A stretch of 64,000 nt of DNA, from positions 2,430,910 to 2,494,909 of the forward strand of contig NZ_CP027190.1 of the NCBI RefSeq assembly GCF_002970915.1, read 5' to 3'. This document shows positions 60,966 to 64,000 of the stretch, piece after piece. Position 1 is the stretch's first letter, and every line of letters begins with the position of its first letter. Under the pieces are notes generated by a model that was given only the letters and a program-made list of their open reading frames with translations, ran no database searches and was not told the origin of the DNA. The position numbers were made by a program, and so were the translations under genes. Source of the DNA: Lactobacillus sp. CBA3605. GTDB taxonomy: Bacteria > Bacillota > Bacilli > Lactobacillales > Lactobacillaceae.

Positions 60966-61547
60966 ATGGAACGTAAGGATTTAACTGCATTAGGATTAGA
61001 TGATAATCAAACAACGGAGGTGCTGAAACTTTACAATGTTGGGTTAGAGCCTGTTAAACAGCAACTTGCGGATGCTAGTTCTGAATTGGACTCAGCTAAG
61101 AAACAAGTAACTGATCGTGATGAACAAATCAAAACGTTAGGCGAACAGGCTGGTAATTCGGAAAAACTTAATAAGCAAGTTGCTGAATTGCAACAGACTA
61201 TTAAGGACAAAGATGCAGACAGTGCTAGTCAACTTACTCAGGTTAAGACTGATAATGCAGTACAAATGGCGTTGCGCGACGCAGGAGTACGAGATGCTAA
61301 AGCAGTTTTACCTTTCATTGACATGGACACCGTGAAGTTAGGCGAAGATGGTCAGTTAACTGGTATTGGTGAACAGGTTACTAAGTTGCAAGAATCACAT
61401 GATTATCTGTTTAACAAAACGGATGATGATGGCAAAAAGCCGGGTATTAAGATTACAACTGGCGGCAATCCGAGTGGCACAGCGGGTGAAGGAGAAGAAA
61501 CCATGACTGCTCGTGTTGCTGCGCGGATTGCTGGCGGAGATAAATAG
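60966..61547 (+). CDS. phage scaffold protein (GP20-like)
   Basis: A 193-residue protein of the Phage_GP20 type. N-terminal MERKDLTALGLDDNQTTEV, a long coiled coil (about 28-95: LADASSELDSAKKQVTDRDE, VAELQQTIKDKD) and a C-terminal part with MALRDAGVRDAKAVLPFIDM, ending in a Gly-rich tail. It directs assembly of the procapsid and is later removed. It is directly upstream of the major capsid gene with a 12-bp gap. ATG 60966 follows GGAGAG. Confidence 0.9.
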   Translation: MERKDLTALGLDDNQTTEVLKLYNVGLEPVKQQLADASSELDSAKKQVTDRDEQIKTLGEQAGNSEKLNKQVAELQQTIKDKDADSASQLTQVKTDNAVQMALRDAGVRDAKAVLPFIDMDTVKLGEDGQLTGIGEQVTKLQESHDYLFNKTDDDGKKPGIKITTGGNPSGTAGEGEETMTARVAARIAGGDK

Positions 61548-61559
61548 GAGGAAATTTAA

Positions 61560-62432
61560 ATGACTTTAGTTTTAGATCAAAAAGATTTAAATACAATTGA
61601 TAAGAAGTTTGCTGCAGAATCACAAATTTGGCAGCCATTACAAGGTGGTGCTAAGTCTATTACAGCCGCAGACTTTGATGGTGTTAATACGGTTCGTATT
61701 AATAAGATGGATGGTTTTGCGGAAGCAACTAAGTATGTACGTAATGGTACTAATGAACGGCATAATATCAATGTAACCAAGGAACCAATTAAGCTTACTC
61801 AGGAAGACTGGATTGGGTATGATTTAGATAAGCTTGATCAAGGGGAAAGTGGCGCGTTAACTGTCACAAACCTTGTTGAAGAACATCAACGATTGATTAC
61901 AGTGCCACACAAAGATAAATTCATGGCGCAAACCATTTTTGATAATGCTGGCACAAAGGTTACCAACACTATTGATACTAAAAATGCACTGGCAGCGTAT
62001 GACGATGCAGAACAGTTCATGTTGGATAACGAAGTACCTGGTGGGTTCGTTATGTTCGTATCGAGTGGCTACTACAAGGCTTTAAAGAATGCTGATGGCG
62101 TTTCTAAGACGTTCTCCGTTAATGACATGAGTATCAACGGTATTAATCGTAAGGTAGGCCAAATTGACGGTAGTGTGCCAATTATTCCTGTTGCTAAAGA
62201 TCGTATTCAGGGATTAGAAATTGCGGATGCAGTTAACTTCTTCTTGTTACCATTATCGGCAGTAGCGCCAATTACTAAGTACGATTCTATTGATATCATT
62301 TCTGATGATACCGACCGTTCTGGTTACCGCACGACTGTGAAGGGATTATCTTACTACGATGCTATTGTGTTTGATAATGCTAAATCAGCTATTTATGTAG
62401 CTGCTACTCCAGGAACGACAGTGGGAAACTAG
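61560..62432 (+). CDS. phage major capsid protein (zero-frame product)
   Basis: A 290-residue shell protein of the HK97-fold type as found in SPP1/PBSX-like head modules. It starts MTLVLDQKDLNTIDKKF and contains FDGVNTVRINKMDGFAEATK, LVEEHQRLITVPHKDKF and a C-terminal P-domain-like YDSIDIISDDTDRSGYRTTV. AGGAGGAAA precedes ATG 61560. The last codons GTG GGA AAC TAG contain a slippery GGGAAAC, followed by a strong hairpin, so a fraction of ribosomes should shift to -1 and add a 50-residue tail (to 62581). Confidence 0.93.
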   Translation: MTLVLDQKDLNTIDKKFAAESQIWQPLQGGAKSITAADFDGVNTVRINKMDGFAEATKYVRNGTNERHNINVTKEPIKLTQEDWIGYDLDKLDQGESGALTVTNLVEEHQRLITVPHKDKFMAQTIFDNAGTKVTNTIDTKNALAAYDDAEQFMLDNEVPGGFVMFVSSGYYKALKNADGVSKTFSVNDMSINGINRKVGQIDGSVPIIPVAKDRIQGLEIADAVNFFLLPLSAVAPITKYDSIDIISDDTDRSGYRTTVKGLSYYDAIVFDNAKSAIYVAATPGTTVGN

Positions 62433-62457
62433 CGGCGGCTCCCACAGCGGAGCCGTT
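62423..62457 (+). promoter_or_regulatory. -1 programmed ribosomal frameshift signal
   Basis: Slippery heptamer G-GGA-AAC at 62423-62429 in the zero frame, with the capsid stop TAG next. The hairpin CGGCTCC / GGAGCCG with loop CACAGC is at 62436-62455, extendable by two G-U pairs to 62434-62457. The spacer is 4-6 nt. All three classical elements of a -1 frameshift site are present. Confidence 0.85.
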
Positions 62458-62581
62458 ACCAAGCGAGGATGCAGTAACTGTTCCTCAGATTAAAGCCTAT
62501 CTTGATAAGTTGAGTGTTGATTATACAAATGACATGCTTAAGGATGACTTATACAGCTTGCTTAAAGAGAACTGGAAGTGA
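62429..62581 (+). CDS. frameshift extension of major capsid protein, HeH/LEM-like
   Basis: An open frame without its own start or ribosome site, in the -1 frame of the capsid gene. It reads LAAAPTAEPLPSEDAVT, then VPQIKAYLDKLSVDYTNDML and KDDLYSLLKENWK, ending TGA 62579-62581. The second part is a small helix-extended-helix (HeH/LEM or Rho-N-like) fold of the kind often found at the C terminus of phage head proteins, preceded by a Pro/Ala linker. As a fusion it would give a capsid protein of 340 residues. Confidence 0.8.
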   Translation, partial: LAAAPTAEPLPSEDAVTVPQIKAYLDKLSVDYTNDMLKDDLYSLLKENWK

Positions 62582-62585
62582 TTAA

Positions 62586-63014
62586 ATGGCTTATTTAACG
62601 TTTGATGAATATAAGGCACTGGGGTTTACTCGGATTACGGATGTGAATGTATTTAACCAACATGAAGTAGCCGCTGAAACGCAACTCGATATTACGACCC
62701 AGTTCTTTTACAACGCTGATTTAGCAGCTCATTCATTGAGTGATGAGCTGGCTGGTGAACAGTGGCAAGCATTCCGGGCTAAGCAGTTTAAGCGAGCGGT
62801 AGCGTTACAATGCGAATATTTCGACGAGTTAGGGGCCGACACGCCGGTAGGTATCGCTAATAGTGATCTATCCAGTGTCGAGATTGGTCGAACTCATTTG
62901 CAAAAGAATACTAACGTTAGTGCTACTAATTACGGTAAGACTGGTTTAGCAACCGGAGTAGCCGCTATCCTAGCACAGATTGGATTAATGCAGCGGGCGG
63001 TGAGGTATCGATGA
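62586..63014 (+). CDS. phage head-tail connector protein (gp6-like adaptor)
   Basis: A 142-residue helical protein: MAYLTFDEYKALGFTRI, FRAKQFKRAVALQCEYFDEL and TGLATGVAAILAQIGLM. It matches the position and form of head-completion adaptors (SPP1 gp15/HK97 gp6 type) that bind under the portal. ATG 62586 is 5 bp after the frameshifted capsid frame ends. The stop overlaps the next start. Confidence 0.82.
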   Translation: MAYLTFDEYKALGFTRITDVNVFNQHEVAAETQLDITTQFFYNADLAAHSLSDELAGEQWQAFRAKQFKRAVALQCEYFDELGADTPVGIANSDLSSVEIGRTHLQKNTNVSATNYGKTGLATGVAAILAQIGLMQRAVRYR

Positions 63015-63361
63015 TGAAGCCACCAAAGCGGATGTGTCAGCAAACTGTTACGTTGACCCTGACTGATTTGAGTGAAACAGATGATTGGGGTAATCCATTG
63101 CCCGGTGAGACATTTACAATTGAACATTGTGTTGTACAACCCCAGACGATTTATGCTGGGAGCAACAACAACCGGACAATCGTAGCTAATGCGGTTGTTT
63201 TTTTGTACGCCGGAGTTAGCGCGCCATTACCAACGATTACTAAACAGAACGCAGGCTCTAAGCTGTTATTTGAAGGTAACGAGTACACCGTAAAAACTAT
63301 TATTGATAACCGCGACCCGTACAGCGATGCACGTTATTCGTACGAATTAGAGGTGCTGTGA
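63011..63361 (+). CDS. phage minor capsid protein 1 (Minor_capsid_1 type)
   Basis: A 116-residue stopper-like protein, beginning MKPPKRMCQQTVTLTL, with DLSETDDWGNPLPGETFTI and a beta-rich body ending YSDARYSYELEVL. The family follows the connector in SPP1-like head modules of lactobacilli. The start is ATG 63011 or ATG 63014; both overlap the previous stop. The gene ends over the next start. Confidence 0.82.
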   Translation: MMKPPKRMCQQTVTLTLTDLSETDDWGNPLPGETFTIEHCVVQPQTIYAGSNNNRTIVANAVVFLYAGVSAPLPTITKQNAGSKLLFEGNEYTVKTIIDNRDPYSDARYSYELEVL

Positions 63362-63702
63362 TGGTTCTGAAAGTAAACGTAGACCTTGATAGGTTTATGA
63401 GTCAAACGAGCCCAAGCAACATTAAACGGGCACAGTATGCATTGGTTAATCAGGCTTTATCTGATATGGAACAATTTGTGCCTAAGAGTCAGGGTTATTT
63501 ACGTGATTCAGGACACACTACAGCGGATGGTGACCAGATTACTTATACGATGCCATACGCTAAGCCACAATTTCGTGGAATTACGAATGGTCATCCGATT
63601 ACTAATTACAGCACACCTGGTACGGGGAAACGATGGGACTTGAAAGCTAAGTCCTTGTTTATGAGCAGCTGGGTTAAAGCATTTACTGAGGGGATGAAGT
63701 AA
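63361..63702 (+). CDS. phage minor capsid protein 2 (head-tail joining)
   Basis: A 113-residue protein from ATG 63361 (GTG 63358 is the alternative) after GAGGTG: VLKVNVDLDRFMSQTSPS, FVPKSQGYLRDSGHTTADG and GTGKRWDLKAKSLFMSSWVK. It resembles the Minor_capsid_2/HK97 gp10-type tail-completion family. It overlaps neighbours on both sides by one base, as is typical for this operon. Confidence 0.8.
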   Translation: MVLKVNVDLDRFMSQTSPSNIKRAQYALVNQALSDMEQFVPKSQGYLRDSGHTTADGDQITYTMPYAKPQFRGITNGHPITNYSTPGTGKRWDLKAKSLFMSSWVKAFTEGMK

Positions 63703-64000
63703 TGGATTTACTAGAACGGTTGGCAAGTGTAATCAATCAGACTCCAAATCTGCCAATGAAGTGTAAGTTAGGCTATCTGACCGTCGCTGACTCACTTTCG
63801 TTGTATCCACTACCTGGTAGTCGGGTGCTTGACGAAGACTATGCGGGTAACCAGCAATGGCAAATGAATTATGAAGTTGGTTTTCGTACTCAAGATCAAT
63901 CTAAAGCGAACTCAACACTGTGGCTCGTTTCACAAACGTTGGACGTACTGACGGATGAAGAATTAATCAGTAGTAATAGCAGCTTTGAGTTTGAATCGTT
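63702..64000 (+). CDS. phage minor capsid protein 3 (tail terminator-like), 3' end outside window
   Basis: ATG 63702 opens a frame that is intact to the window edge, with 99 residues visible: MDLLERLASVINQTPNLPMK, then LYPLPGSRVLDEDYAGNQQW and MNYEVGFRTQDQSKAN. It matches the Minor_capsid_3 type, the third of the usual trio. The stop lies beyond the window. Confidence 0.8.
   Translation, partial: MDLLERLASVINQTPNLPMKCKLGYLTVADSLSLYPLPGSRVLDEDYAGNQQWQMNYEVGFRTQDQSKANSTLWLVSQTLDVLTDEELISSNSSFEFES

Larger units (their letters stand above)
42969..64000. mobile_element. prophage (SPP1/PBSX-type head module), right end outside window
   Basis: A continuous run from a tyrosine integrase through lysogeny, early, replication, late-activator and packaging/head genes in standard temperate siphovirus order. 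Tail, lysis and right attachment site are not in the window. The left boundary lies somewhere in 42080-42968. Frames are intact except for the VapE gene, so the element could be near-functional. Confidence 0.93.

Noticed and set aside
62429..62581. The capsid extension as a separate gene or a sequencing frameshift
   Set aside because: There is no start codon with a ribosome site, and an exact slippery heptamer with a spaced hairpin would be an unlikely coincidence for an error.

Overview
The window reads as low-GC Firmicute chromosome, most likely a Lactiplantibacillus (plantarum/pentosus group) or close relative. The signs are the gene order pheST-mltG-udk-greA, a glnRA operon, PBP2b-rpmG, UbiA-type MenA, WxL/MucBP surface proteins, and ROK glucokinase beside yqgQ and a rhomboid protease. 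This placement comes from protein families and gene order, not from a database match.

Positions 1-18236 and 19794-42079 are chromosomal. The first block holds translation and envelope genes (tmcAL, yceD-rpmF, gnd, a two-component system, menA, yidC, acylphosphatase, an rRNA/tRNA methylase, T-box-controlled pheST, mltG, udk, greA). A solo TnpB element (about 18252-19560) follows. Next come a dehydrogenase/MerR pair with a 19-bp-spacer MerR promoter, a YfhO-type membrane protein, PBP2b, rpmG, a folate cyclo-ligase apparently lacking any AUG/GUG/UUG start, rhomboid-yqgQ-glk, GDPD-miaA and glnRA. Two paralogous BspA-repeat/MucBP/WxL surface proteins share a duplicated promoter leader. The block ends with a three-gene operon closing on a dimeric dUTPase-like protein. 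rarA (3667-5009) carries a one-base deletion in a G run.

Positions 42969-64000 are a prophage running off the right edge. The lysogeny module on the minus strand is integrase, a membrane protein, ImmA-type peptidase and an XRE repressor. Three 18-bp operators lie in the divergent promoter region. The early plus-strand module is Cro-like, ORF6N antirepressor, DUF771, small unknowns, a replication initiator, a DnaC-like ATPase, a VapE-type ATPase interrupted by an in-frame stop, and an ArpU-like late activator. A cargo zone (52896-55455) holds two tRNA-like RNAs around a reverse-strand gene with its own promoter, then a SieB-like superinfection-exclusion protein. The head module of SPP1/PBSX type is terS, terL, portal, minor capsid protein, scaffold, major capsid, head-tail connector and minor capsid proteins 1 to 3.

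The strongest unusual signals are: (i) a textbook -1 programmed frameshift cassette at the end of the major capsid gene (slippery GGGAAAC, 4-6 nt spacer, 7-9 bp GC hairpin) that would append a 50-residue HeH/LEM-like tail; (ii) a polymorphic-toxin-like (Ntox50-type) C-terminal domain on the minor capsid protein, followed by a 68-residue possible immunity protein and a dedicated terminator; (iii) the cargo zone with its self-promoted unknown gene between covarying tRNA-like structures.
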